Origin: Verrucomicrobiota bacterium
GTDB lineage: Bacteria > Verrucomicrobiota > Verrucomicrobiia > Opitutales > Opitutaceae
Length of the DNA: 64,000 bases
Direction: 5' to 3'
Assembly: GCA_018239845.1 (NCBI GenBank)
Contig: JAFEGO010000025.1
Span: forward strand, 43,934-107,933
Positions 34,671-44,700 of this stretch are shown here, piece after piece. Each line of letters starts with the position of its first letter. Position 1 is the stretch's first letter. A program made the position numbers and the translations under genes. Below the pieces are notes generated by a model. It was given only the letters and a program-made list of their open reading frames with translations, was not told the origin of the DNA and made no database searches.

Positions 34671-35506
34671 GCGACTTTGGCGGCGCGCCGGCTCGGCAGC
34701 GCATCGAGCAGCGTGCGGGTGTAGGGGTGTTGCGGGGCCTTGAGGACGGCGCGTACGTCGCCGTGCTCGACGATGCGGCCGCGCTGCATGACAGCCACTT
34801 CGTCGGCCACCTGGGCCACCACGCCGAAATCATGCGTGATCAGCAGCACGGCGCAGCCGATCTCCTGCTGCAGGGTCTTGATGAGGCCCAGCACCTGGGC
34901 CTGGACGGTCACGTCGAGCGCCGTCGTCGGCTCGTCGGCGATCAGCAGCTCAGGCCGACACACGAGGGCCATCGCGATCACCACGCGCTGCCGCATGCCG
35001 CCGGACAGCTCGTGCGGATATTGGTCGAAGCAGGCCTCGGCGCGAGTGATGCCGACCTTCTTCAGCATCTCCACCGTGTGCGCGCGGGCCTGCGCCTTCG
35101 GGACGTCTTGGTGGAGCAAAATCGCCTCGGCGATCTGGCTGCCCACGGTGTGGACGGGCGAGAGCGAGGTCATCGGCTCCTGGAAAATCAGGCTGATCAC
35201 GCCGCCGCGCACCTTGTAGAGCGTGTCGGAGCGTTCGTTGAGCTTCGCGAGATCGACCTCCCCCAGCCGCTCCGAGTGCAGCTTGATTTTGCCGCTCACG
35301 ATGCGGCCCGGCGGCTGCACGAGGCGGAGGATCGAGTAGGCCGTGACGCTCTTGCCCGAGCCGCTCTCGCCGACGAGCGCGAGGGTCTGGCCGCGCCGCA
35401 GGGAAAAACTCACGTCGTTGACCGCGGGCATGACTCCGTCGGAGGTGAAAAAGCTGGTCTGCAGGTTCTGCACCTCCAGCAGCATGCGGGGTTCGGGGCG
35501 CTCCAT
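34667..35506 (-). CDS. Oligopeptide/dipeptide-type ABC transporter ATP-binding protein (OppD/DppD-like)
   Basis: This 279-residue ATPase is the partner of the OppF-like protein. Walker A is [18 protein letters not shown], the Q-loop lies in [17 protein letters not shown], the signature is [12 protein letters not shown] and Walker B is [32 protein letters not shown] forms the start of the C-terminal extension. ATG 35506 is preferred because the minus strand shows GGAGG four bases before it; longer (35536) and shorter (35485) starts exist. It is the first gene of the minus-strand transcript, divergent from a glycosyltransferase gene. The cognate permeases must be elsewhere. Confidence 0.93.
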   Translation of the reverse strand: MERPEPRMLLEVQNLQTSFFTSDGVMPAVNDVSFSLRRGQTLALVGESGSGKSVTAYSILRLVQPPGRIVSGKIKLHSERLGEVDLAKLNERSDTLYKVRGGVISLIFQEPMTSLSPVHTVGSQIAEAILLHQDVPKAQARAHTVEMLKKVGITRAEACFDQYPHELSGGMRQRVVIAMALVCRPELLIADEPTTALDVTVQAQVLGLIKTLQQEIGCAVLLITHDFGVVAQVADEVAVMQRGRIVEHGDVRAVLKAPQHPYTRTLLDALPSRRAAKVA

Positions 35507-35634
35507 TCGCCCTCCATCAAAACTCCGCCCCGCCACACCGCAAGTTAAGAGCGCCTTTTATTCACTCCCGGACGCTGAAATTTCGCGGCCCCCGCACGCA
35601 CCGGTCGGCGTTTCGTCTGTCCGTGATTTCAGTC

Positions 35635-37920
35635 ATGCAAGTCCCGGAGATTCGGAAAATCGCGTTCCTTGGTAATTATCAGCCGCGCCGGTGCGGCATC
35701 GCCACGTTTACGACGGACTTGTGCGCCGCCGTCGCCGGGCAATACCCGGAGGTCGAGCGCCTGGTCGTGGCGCTCAACGACCAGCCGGCCGGCTACGATT
35801 ACCCGCCGGAAGTGCGCTTTGAAATCGCCGCGCAGGATCTCTGCGCGTACCAGCGCGCCGCCGATTTTCTCAACCACGCGCAGGTCGATGCGGTCTGCGT
35901 GCAGCACGAGTTCGGCATCTACGGCGGCCCCGCCGGCCAGCATCTGCTCACGCTGCTGCGCGATCTCACCGTGCCCATTGTCACGACCCTGCACACGGTG
36001 CTGGCCGAGCCCAACCCCGAGCAGCGCCACGTGATGGCTGAGATCGTCCGCCTTTCCAGCCGCCTCGTGGTGATGACCGAGCGCGCCGCGCAGCTGATGC
36101 AGAAGGTTTTCCAGGCCCCGTCCGAAAAGATCGACCTCATCCCGCATGGCATCCCTGACGTGCCGTTCGTCGACCCGAATTATTACAAGGATCTCTTCAA
36201 GGTGGAGGGCAAGCAGGTGCTCCTCACCTTCGGCCTGCTCTCGCCCAACAAGGGCATCGAGTACGTCCTCGACGCGCTCCCCGCCATCCTGAAGCAGTTC
36301 CCTGATGTCGTGTACATCGTGCTCGGGGCCACGCATCCCGCGCTCATCCGCGAGCAGGGCGAGGCTTACCGCAAGAGCCTCGAGGAGCGTGCACGCAAAA
36401 ACGGCGTGGCCGGCAGCGTGCATTTCCACAACCAGTTCGTCTCGCTCGACGAGTTGAAGGAATTCATCGGCGCCGCCGACATCTATATCACGCCGTACCT
36501 GGTCGAGGCACAGGTGACCTCCGGCACGCTCGCGTACACCTTTGGCTCGGGCAAGGCGGTCGTCTCCACGCCCTACTGGCATGCCGCCGAGCTCCTCGCC
36601 GACGACCGCGGCGTGCTTGTCCCTTTCCGCGACAGCGCCGCCATCGTGAGCGCCGTGACCGGGCTGCTCGGCGACGACACGCGCCGCCACGAGATGCGCA
36701 AGCAGGCCTACAAGCTCGGCCGCAAGATGATCTGGAGCGAGGTCGCGCACGGCTACATGCACTCCTTCCAGCACGCGCGGCGGACCCGGGCCGCGCTGTT
36801 GAGGAAATTCCACCCGGTCAGCCACTTCAGCCTCGCCGAGCCCCTGCCCACGCCGCAGCTCGAGCACTTGTGCGCGATGACAGACTCGACCGGCATGTTC
36901 CAGCACTCGCGTTTCACTGCGCCGAATTTCTCCCACGGCTATTGCACCGATGACAATGCCCGCGCGCTCATCGCCACCGTGCTGCTCGGCGAACTCGGCG
37001 AGGACCCCGCCCGGCTCGATGCCCTCGCGACGCGTTATGCGTCGTTCCTGCATCACGCGTTCGACCCGGCCACCGGACGTTTCCTCAACTTCATGAATTT
37101 CGACCGCAACTGGCAGGAGTCCCTCGGCTCGGAGGACAGCCATGGCCGGGCCCTCTGGGCGCTCGGCGTCTATACTGCGCGCGGTCAGCAGCGCGGGTTG
37201 CAGCTGCTCGCGCAGCAACTGTTCGAACGCGCCCTGCCCGCGGTGAATGGCCTCGGCGCGATCCGGGCCACGGCCTTTGCGCTCATCGGGCTGAACGAAT
37301 ACCTGCGCCGCTTTGCCGGTGACCGCCAGGTGGCGCACCTGCGCGACCAGTTGGTCGCGCGGCTCATGACGGCCTTCGAGGCCAACGCGGATGAACAGTG
37401 GCTGTGGCCCGAAAACATCCTCGCTTACGACAACGCCAAGCTGCCCCACGCACTGATCGTCAGCGGCCATCGCATGCAACAACCCGCCATCATGGAGACC
37501 GGCCTGAAGGTCCTGCGCTGGCTGGTCGAGCAGCAGACCGCCGAGGCCGGCTATTTCCGCCCCATCGGCTCCAATGGCTTCTATCCGCGCGGTGGCGTCC
37601 GCGCGGAGTTCGACCAGCAGCCTGTTGAGGCCCAGTCGACGGTCTCCGCCTGCCTCGCCGCGTATCGCTGCACGTCGGACCGCTACTGGTACGAGCAGGC
37701 CCGGCTCGCCTTCGACTGGTTCCTCGGCCGCAACGACCTCGGCCTGCCCGTGTGCGACATGCTCACCGGCTCCTGCCGCGACGGCCTCCAGGTGGACCGT
37801 CTCAACCAAAACCAAGGCGCCGAATCCACGCTCTCCTACCTGCTCGCGCTTGCCGAGCTGCAGCAGCTGCGTCACTCGCTCCACGATGCCGTGTCGCTCG
37901 GCCGCCTGATCGCGCAATGA
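35635..37920 (+). CDS. GT4 glycosyltransferase fused to an (alpha/alpha)6 glycosidase-like domain
   Basis: This is a 761-residue two-part protein. Residues ~1-400 form a GT4/GT-B transferase: FLGNYQPRRCGIATFTTDL, HEFGIYGGPAGQHLL, LLTFGLLSPNKGIEYVLDAL and ADIYITPYLVEAQVTSGTLAYTFG. Residues ~410-760 look like a helical barrel of six-hairpin glycosidases: CTDDNARALIAT, NWQESLGSEDSHGRALWALG, WPENILAYDNAKLPHALI and NQGAESTLSYLLAL, with conserved acidic residues. The same architecture is widely found next to GH130 genes, as here, where the stop overlaps the GH130 start. It probably makes or remodels a mannose-containing oligosaccharide or glycoside in the cytoplasm. ATG 35635 is preferred over GTG 35623. 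Confidence 0.85.
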   Translation: MQVPEIRKIAFLGNYQPRRCGIATFTTDLCAAVAGQYPEVERLVVALNDQPAGYDYPPEVRFEIAAQDLCAYQRAADFLNHAQVDAVCVQHEFGIYGGPAGQHLLTLLRDLTVPIVTTLHTVLAEPNPEQRHVMAEIVRLSSRLVVMTERAAQLMQKVFQAPSEKIDLIPHGIPDVPFVDPNYYKDLFKVEGKQVLLTFGLLSPNKGIEYVLDALPAILKQFPDVVYIVLGATHPALIREQGEAYRKSLEERARKNGVAGSVHFHNQFVSLDELKEFIGAADIYITPYLVEAQVTSGTLAYTFGSGKAVVSTPYWHAAELLADDRGVLVPFRDSAAIVSAVTGLLGDDTRRHEMRKQAYKLGRKMIWSEVAHGYMHSFQHARRTRAALLRKFHPVSHFSLAEPLPTPQLEHLCAMTDSTGMFQHSRFTAPNFSHGYCTDDNARALIATVLLGELGEDPARLDALATRYASFLHHAFDPATGRFLNFMNFDRNWQESLGSEDSHGRALWALGVYTARGQQRGLQLLAQQLFERALPAVNGLGAIRATAFALIGLNEYLRRFAGDRQVAHLRDQLVARLMTAFEANADEQWLWPENILAYDNAKLPHALIVSGHRMQQPAIMETGLKVLRWLVEQQTAEAGYFRPIGSNGFYPRGGVRAEFDQQPVEAQSTVSACLAAYRCTSDRYWYEQARLAFDWFLGRNDLGLPVCDMLTGSCRDGLQVDRLNQNQGAESTLSYLLALAELQQLRHSLHDAVSLGRLIAQ

Positions 37921-39401
37921 CCATGAGTACACCTCCCGCACCCATTGTCCGCCGTACCGAGGTCTTCCTCCGTCCGGACCGCTCCCGGGTCCTGATCCGC
38001 CCTTTTTATCCATCGACCTTCGGCAACACCAACCGCGCCCTCAAGATCATCACCCGGGTCCTCGCCCTGACCGAGGCTGAGGTGGAGCTGCAGCTCGTGC
38101 AGGTGATGGCCGAGTTCTCCGAGCGCCACCAGAAGCTCCGCGATCTCTTCCTGCAGCGCTACGAGATCGTGCGCCCGCTGCTGGTCACCGACCTGGAGCC
38201 GAGCATCACGCGGAAAATCCTGATCGGATCGTACTTTATTCACGAATACTCGCTTGAATCTGCAGCCCTGTTCAACCCGTCGATCATCCCCCACCTCGAC
38301 CAGGGCGACCTGCCCGCCGGCTCGCTGCGCTTTCTGCTGAGCCTCCGGGCCACCGGCGAAGGACACATCTCCTCCATCACCTTCCGCACCGGTGTGATCG
38401 ACTCCCAGCATGCGATCACCCTGACCGAGCCGACGCGGTTCCTGACCGAGCCGCAGCAGATGCCCAACGTCGCCTACGAAAAGCCGCTCTTCGAGCGCAA
38501 GCTTATCGAGCTCGACCTCATGGGCGATTTTGCCAACCGGGTGATCAGCTCCCTCGGCGACACCTTCACCCTCCCCGAGCTCACCAACAGCGTCTCTTTC
38601 GTGCAGCGCCAGACCCAGGGGCGCGATGCCCAGGCCGCCGGCACGGCCAACGCGATCATCTCGCTCGCCCGGTCCAACTACGAGGTGCAGTTCGCCGACA
38701 GCCAGCGCTATTCCGAACGCGTGATCTTCCCGAGCTCGCCCAGCCAGAGCGCGGGCATCGAGGACGCGCGCTTCGTGACATTCCGCCACGACGACGGCAC
38801 CCCCGTCCACTACGCCACGTACACCGCCTACGACGGCAAGGTGACGTTTCCGCAGCTCCTGGAGACGCCGGACTTCCTCCACTTCCGATTCAGCACGCTC
38901 AACGGCCCCGCCGTGCAGAACAAGGGCATGGCGCTCTTCCCCCGCAAGATCAACGGCCTCTACGCCATGCTCGCGCGGCAGGACAACGAGAACATTTCCC
39001 TGATGTTCTCCGAGCAGCTCTACTTCTGGTACACCTCGGAAATCATCCTCAAGCCGACCTACCCGTGGGAATTCGTGCAGCTCGGCAACTGCGGCTCGCC
39101 CATCGAGACGCCCGCCGGCTGGCTCGTCATCACCCACGGCGTCGGCCCGATGCGCAAATACACGATCGGCGCCGTGCTCCTCGACCTCGCCGACCCGCGC
39201 AAGGTCATCGGCCGCCTCCGCGAACCCCTGCTCTCGCCCGACGCCCACGAGCGCGAGGGCTACGTGCCCAACGTCGTGTACTCCTGCGGCTCCCTCATCC
39301 ACGCCGGCCAGCTCGTGCTTCCGTATGCAATTTCCGATTACGCCACGCGCTTCGCCCTCGTCGACCTCGACTCGCTGCTCGGGGCCCTCACCGCTCACTA
39401 A
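37917..39401 (+). CDS. GH130-family beta-mannoside phosphorylase-like protein
   Basis: This 494-residue five-bladed propeller protein belongs to the GH130 group that neighbours GT4/six-hairpin fusions. Near the N-terminus is RPDRSRVLIRPFYPST. The catalytic region has QSAGIEDARFVTFRHDDGTPVHYATYTAYDG, where the Asp in IEDARF is the presumed proton donor of GH130 enzymes, and later YPWEFVQLGNCGSPIETPAGWLVITHGVG. Phosphate-binding Arg/His residues appear present. GH130 enzymes reversibly phosphorolyse beta-mannosides to mannose 1-phosphate; some are hydrolases. ATG 37917 overlaps the upstream stop by 4 bases; ATG 37923 is an alternative. The overlap argues for a joint pathway with the transferase. 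Confidence 0.85.
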   Translation: MTMSTPPAPIVRRTEVFLRPDRSRVLIRPFYPSTFGNTNRALKIITRVLALTEAEVELQLVQVMAEFSERHQKLRDLFLQRYEIVRPLLVTDLEPSITRKILIGSYFIHEYSLESAALFNPSIIPHLDQGDLPAGSLRFLLSLRATGEGHISSITFRTGVIDSQHAITLTEPTRFLTEPQQMPNVAYEKPLFERKLIELDLMGDFANRVISSLGDTFTLPELTNSVSFVQRQTQGRDAQAAGTANAIISLARSNYEVQFADSQRYSERVIFPSSPSQSAGIEDARFVTFRHDDGTPVHYATYTAYDGKVTFPQLLETPDFLHFRFSTLNGPAVQNKGMALFPRKINGLYAMLARQDNENISLMFSEQLYFWYTSEIILKPTYPWEFVQLGNCGSPIETPAGWLVITHGVGPMRKYTIGAVLLDLADPRKVIGRLREPLLSPDAHEREGYVPNVVYSCGSLIHAGQLVLPYAISDYATRFALVDLDSLLGALTAH

Positions 39402-39450
39402 CGGCCCCTTTGGGCTCGCCCCTCCGCCAGCCCAAATCAATCTCCCGACC

Positions 39451-41121
39451 ATGAAAGCGCGCCTCCTCGCCGTTGCCCTGCTCGGCCCCCTCGCCTGCGC
39501 CGCCGAGCCGGCCGGGGACACCCATCATGGCCAGGCCCTGTTTCAACAAACCTGCGCGCTTTGCCACGGAGCCCAAGGCGGCCAGGGCCCCAATCTCGCC
39601 GGCGTGGTCGGACGCAAGGCGGGCTCCGCGCCCAACTTTGGCTACACCTCCGCCCTGACCGCCTCCGATCTGACCTGGGATGGCGCGACGCTCGACCGCT
39701 ACCTCGCCAACCCCGCCGCCCTCGTCCCCGGCACCAACATGGTCGTGCAGGTGCCCGCCCCCGCCGACCGGCGCGACCTCATCGCCTACCTCGCCACCCT
39801 GAAAGCCCCCGCGGGCCCCGCTTCCCGCCGCCCGTCCGTCGACCCGGCCGCGAGCGACGCCCACGACTGGCGCCGTCAGCATCCGGGCGCCAAATACGCA
39901 ATCTCCGCCGACCACCTGCCCCCGCCCTACAACACCAGCGCCCCGAGCAACGGTCCGCGCGTCGTCGCCCCGCCGGCCGGCGCGACGCTCGCCGTGCCCG
40001 CCGGCTTCAAGGTCGAGCTCTTCGCCAAAAACCTCAACGGCGGCCGCATCGTGCGCGTGGCGCCCAACGGTGATATCTTCATCGCCGAAACCCGCGCCAA
40101 CCGCATCCGCGTGCTGCGCGCCCCCGACGGCGCCGCCGCGCCCACTGAAGACACCCTCTTCGCCACCGGGCTCGACCGTCCGTTTGGCATCGCTTTTTAT
40201 CCCGCCGGGCCCGCTCCGCAGTGGGTTTATGTCGCGAACAACAACTCCGTCGTGCGTTTCCCTTACCGCAGCGGCGACCTGACCGCCCGCGGTCCCGCCG
40301 AGACCATCGTGCCGCGCCTCTCCGAGACCACGAACGGCCACAGCACCCGCGACCTTGCTTTTTCCCCCGATGGGCAGCGCCTCTTCATCTCCGTCGGCTC
40401 CGGCTCCAACGTGGCCGAAAACCTCCCCGCCAAAACGCCCGCTGAGATCGAGGCGTGGGAAAAGGAAAACGCCCTCGGCGCCGCGTGGGGCTCCGAGGCC
40501 CACCGGGCCAACGTCCTCGTCACGAGCCCCGACGGCCGCGCGCCGCTGAAAATCTTCGCCACCGGCACGCGCAATCCCGTCAGCCTCGCCCTCGAGCCGG
40601 TCAACGGTGCCCTCTGGACCTCGGCCAACGAACGCGACGGCCTCGGCGACGACCTCGTGCCCGACTACGTCACGAGCCTGCAGGAAGGCGCCTACTATGG
40701 CTGGCCGTGGTATTATCTGGGCAATCACGAGGACCCACGCCTCAAGAACCTTCGCCCTGACCTCGCGGGCAAGGCCACGGTGCCCGACGTGCTCATCCAG
40801 GCCCACTCCGCCGCCCTCGGCATTACGTTCTACACGGCCCAGACCGGCGCATCGCTCTTCCCTGCGGAGTACCGCGGCGATCTCTTCGTCGCGCTCCACG
40901 GCTCGTGGAACCGCAACTCCCGCACCGGCTACTGCGTGATCCGCGTGCGGTTGCACGACGGAAAACCCACGGGCGAATACGAGGATTTCCTCACCGGTTT
41001 CGTCGCCGACGGCCGCAGCGTGTGGGGCCGCCCGGTGGGCGTAGCCGTCGCGCACGACGGCGCCCTCCTCGTCACCGAGGATGGCAACGGCACCCTGTGG
41101 CGCGTATCGACCGTGCGCTGA
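39451..41121 (+). CDS. Periplasmic c-type cytochrome fused to a PQQ-type sugar dehydrogenase propeller
   Basis: This 556-residue exported protein has a signal peptide (MKARLLAVALLGPLACAAEPA). Residues ~25-130 are a class I cytochrome c: heme motif CALCH at about 36-40 and the axial Met candidate in VPGTNMVVQVP. A Pro/Ala-rich linker leads to a glucose/sorbosone dehydrogenase-type beta-propeller (about 185-556). It contains PAGFKVELFAKNL, GDIFIAETRANRIRVL, TGLDRPFGIAFYP, NGHSTRDLAFSPDG, GTRNPVSLALEP and ALHGSWNRNSRTGY. Such enzymes oxidise sugars to lactones and pass electrons to the respiratory chain. The cytochrome is N-terminal here, the reverse of many quinoprotein fusions. PQQ dependence is inferred from family. 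It starts 49 bases after the GH130 gene. Confidence 0.87.
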   Translation: MKARLLAVALLGPLACAAEPAGDTHHGQALFQQTCALCHGAQGGQGPNLAGVVGRKAGSAPNFGYTSALTASDLTWDGATLDRYLANPAALVPGTNMVVQVPAPADRRDLIAYLATLKAPAGPASRRPSVDPAASDAHDWRRQHPGAKYAISADHLPPPYNTSAPSNGPRVVAPPAGATLAVPAGFKVELFAKNLNGGRIVRVAPNGDIFIAETRANRIRVLRAPDGAAAPTEDTLFATGLDRPFGIAFYPAGPAPQWVYVANNNSVVRFPYRSGDLTARGPAETIVPRLSETTNGHSTRDLAFSPDGQRLFISVGSGSNVAENLPAKTPAEIEAWEKENALGAAWGSEAHRANVLVTSPDGRAPLKIFATGTRNPVSLALEPVNGALWTSANERDGLGDDLVPDYVTSLQEGAYYGWPWYYLGNHEDPRLKNLRPDLAGKATVPDVLIQAHSAALGITFYTAQTGASLFPAEYRGDLFVALHGSWNRNSRTGYCVIRVRLHDGKPTGEYEDFLTGFVADGRSVWGRPVGVAVAHDGALLVTEDGNGTLWRVSTVR

Positions 41122-41136
41122 CGCATGAACGACTTT

Positions 41137-41157
41137 GATCCGGCCACCGTCCGGATC
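41137..41157 (+). terminator. Hairpin after the sugar dehydrogenase gene
   Basis: GATCCGG and CCGGATC form a perfect 7-bp stem around a 7-base loop, 16 bases after the stop. No U-run follows, so it may be a factor-dependent or weak terminator. Confidence 0.45.
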
Positions 41158-41258
41158 GCGGGTTAATACACCCCCAAATTGTACGGTACGCGCGCTTGAC
41201 GCCTGCGGCGGATTTGCGGCCCCATTCAGGCATGCCTCATTCCGGGGCCCCCGCCGCG

Positions 41259-41567
41259 ATGAACCCTCCCACGCTTCCCACCAAACGCCGGATCAAACGT
41301 TTCGCCCCCCTCCAGCTCGGCCTCATGCTTGCCGTGCTCTACGGCCTCTGCGGCCTGATCTTCGCCCCCATCTTCGTGGTGGTTTCCACCCTCGGCCTCA
41401 AGGGCACAGGTCAGCCTGCCACCGGCCTCATGGCGGCGGGCCTCGGCGTGATTGTCCTCTTGCCGGTGATATATGCCGCCGTGGGTTTCGTCGGCGGCCT
41501 CCTCGGTGCGCTGATATATAACATGGTCGCCCGCTGGGTCGGCGGCATCGAAGTCGAAGTGGAATAG
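41259..41567 (+). CDS. Small two-span membrane protein of unknown function
   Basis: This 102-residue protein has a basic N-terminus (TKRRIKRFAPLQ) followed by two long hydrophobic segments, LGLMLAVLYGLCGLIFAPIFVVVSTLG and LMAAGLGVIVLLPVIYAAVGFVGGLLGALIYN. It ends with a short acidic tail, VARWVGGIEVEVE. The end 'YNxVAxWVGGIEVE' is a recognisable pattern of small bacterial membrane proteins (DUF3566-like in appearance), but I do not assign a function. ATG 41259 is preferred; in-frame starts at 41232 and upstream would add a Pro/Gly-rich stretch. It stands alone 140 bases before the giant gene. Confidence 0.7.
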   Translation: MNPPTLPTKRRIKRFAPLQLGLMLAVLYGLCGLIFAPIFVVVSTLGLKGTGQPATGLMAAGLGVIVLLPVIYAAVGFVGGLLGALIYNMVARWVGGIEVEVE

Positions 41568-41707
41568 CCTGCGGTATCGCTACATCCGTACTCCACCTGC
41601 CCGCCATCCGCTTTGCACTCGCCGTCATCGCCATTTTGAGGCGTTAATTTTGTCAGCCCCACGTCCGTCCGCCGTCCGCTTCGTCCATCCTTCAACTTCC
41701 CTGGCCA

Positions 41708-44700
41708 ATGATTCGACGCGCCCTCCAGCGGCTCGCGCTAGCCGTGGTCTTTTTGTGCTCCGCGCTGGCCGCATCGGCCGCCACGCAGATCATCTACGTG
41801 AGCGCCGACGCCCCCGGTGGCGGCAACGGCAGCTCGTGGGCCTCGGCCTATAACGATCTCCAGGCCGCCCTCACGGCCGCCTCGCCCACCTCCGACAATC
41901 CCGTCGAGATCTGGCTCAAGACCGGCGTTTACAAGCCCACCTCCGGCACGGACCGCACGATCCGTTTCAACCTCAAGAGCTACCTCACCTTGCGCGGCGG
42001 CTTCGCCGGCACCGAGACCGATCCCAACCAGCGCATCGACTCAAACCTCGCCACGGTCTTCACCGTGCTGAGCGGCGACATCGGCAATCCACAGCCCGAC
42101 GCGGTCACCTCGACCACCAACGTCAACGACCTCGCCAACCGCTCCTTCTCGGTCAGCAACGCCAACGCGCAGGACAACAGCTACAACGTCGTCCGCGCCT
42201 ACGGCGTCACCTCCACCCGCCTCGACCGCCTCGTCGTCGCCGGCGGCTACGCCAACTCGACCGCCGTCAGCGAGGTGCAGATCGAGAGCATGCTCCAGCC
42301 GTCGATGGCCGACGGCGGCGGTTACCAGCAGGGCATCGACGACCGCGTCAACGGCGGCGGCATCTTCTCGGGCAATTCCAACCTCATTGTCCAGGATTGC
42401 TGGATCGTCGGCAATTTCGCCAAGGGCATCGGCGGCGGCATCGTCGTCCGCGGCGGCCTGATCAACGTCCAGGACACCCGGCTCGTGCGCAACGTCACCG
42501 CCTACGGCGGCGGCGGCCTGTGCGTCCAGTCCTCCACCATCGTCGCCCTCAACCGCAATACCTTTTACGGCAACTCCTCCGCCTACCTTGGCGGCGGCCT
42601 CCTGCTCCAGGTCGATACCGACAACAAGTACGTCAAGGCCTACGCCGCCTCCGCGCTCGCCGGCACGGCGGCGCTGACTTACAACCAGCCCGTCCCGACC
42701 GGGAACGTCCAGTCCGACCCGAAGCTGGATTACGACACCTACCGCATCGCCACCGCTTCGTTCGCCGTCGCCAAGACCCTCGCCAAGGTGGCCGGCGAAA
42801 AGGCCGGCCTGCTCGAGGCGAAGCTCACCGTCTCCCCGCTCACGCTCTTCGCCACGAAGGGCGCCACCTCCGCCCTCAGCGCGACCTACACCTGGGTCTC
42901 CTTCGGCGTCACCGCCGTGGACCTCGGCGTCCAGATCGCGCTCTTCCTCGGCGCCGACCCCAACGACCCCTTCATCAAGGGCTGGACCGTCTTCAGCAAC
43001 GGCTTCGCCGCCTACGCCACGCCCACCGGCCTGGCCAAGACGATCTACAACCTGATCCTCGGCCTGGCCACGCCGACGCCGAGCTTCGAGGAGCGCGCCA
43101 CCAAGCTCCGGAACAAGGATTACGACGACAACCACAACTCCGCCGAGCGCGACGAACTCTACGACAACGTGTTTCAGAAAAACTACGCCGCGGGCTACGG
43201 CGGCGGCGCCATGATCCTGCGGCAGAATGTCCTCTTCCACCGCAGCCGCTTCATCGAGAACGAGGCCAACTACGGCGGCGGCGCGCTCGCCGGCTTTGTT
43301 TACAACGACGTCTTCATCGAGAACAGCGCCTTCGTCCGCAACCGCTCCGCCTTCGGCCATTCCGCGCTCGCCTTCGGCTTCCGCTCCGTCGACCGCCTCA
43401 TCAACCTCACCATCACCCAGAATTTCAGCAACACCACCACCTGTTGCGCGGTCGGCGCCGACGCGGGCGCGGATGTGAGCGTCCTCAACTCCATCCTCTG
43501 GAACAACCAGAACCTCACCTGGGCCACGGGCGGCGCCGACTTCTTCGCCACCCGCAAGGACGACCTCGATGCCGCCGGCCTCAAGGCCTACAACGACGCG
43601 GGCGATTCGCACGGCCTCTTCACCGGCATCATCGATTTCCAGTACTGCGATGTCCAGGGCCTCAACCTCGGCTCGTTCACCTACGGCACCGCCCTCTTCT
43701 GGCCGACCGTCGCCAACTTCGACGCCAACGTCGATCCCTACGGCATGAACGTCCAATCGCACTGCCCCAACGTCGGCGAGGGCGTGCGCCCCGGCAGCGG
43801 CGTCCGCGGCAACTTCAGCCGCGATCCCTACCTGCTGCAGGACATCTATCCCCACCCCACCTCGCCGGTGATCAACCGGGGCAGCCCGTCTTCGTATTAT
43901 TGGAACGGTTACGGTGACGACATCAACCGCCGCTACCGCGACACCGCCAACAACCCTGTCGATGTCGGCGCTGTCGAGAGCGACGGCACCCTGCCCGCCG
44001 GCACCATCGTCTATGTCGATGGCTCGATCGCCGCCTCCGGCGACGGCCTTTCCTGGGCTGGCGCGAAGAAGACCCTCGCCGAGGCCTTCACCCAGCCGCT
44101 CGCCCCCGGCGGCCAGATCTTCGTCGCCAAGGGCACCTACACCGTCACCTCCGACAGCAACCGCAGCGCCACCCTCTCCCTCCGCCCCGGCGTGAGCGTC
44201 ACCGGCGGCCTCTACAACGGCGCGCCCTCCGCCGACTACAGCAATCCCGCCAGCTACCCGACGATCATCACCGGCAACATCGCCAACCCCGCCTCCGCCG
44301 CCGACAACTCCTACTGTCTCATCGATGGTCGCGGCCAGTCGGACAGCGTCATCCTGCCCCGTATCATCCGCGGCTTCACCTTCACCCAGGCCACCTCCAA
44401 TTCCGCCGCCGTCTGGGTCACCGCCCCGATCGTCGTCCAAGGCTGCACCTTCCTCCAGAACACCGGCGGCCGCGCCCTCCAGATCGACCCCCGGTCCAAT
44501 TACCATCCGGAGGACCTGGCCCAGGTCAGCGACTGCACCTTCGACCGCAACACCGCCGGCGCCATCGGCTGCAACGCCTACTCGCTCGATGTCCTGCGGA
44601 CCAATTTCTACGACAACACCTCCGCGGTCGGCGGCGCCATCGATTTCCCCAACACCGATTGGAACACCGAGCTGAAGCTCGAGCGCTGCCTCTTCTACCA

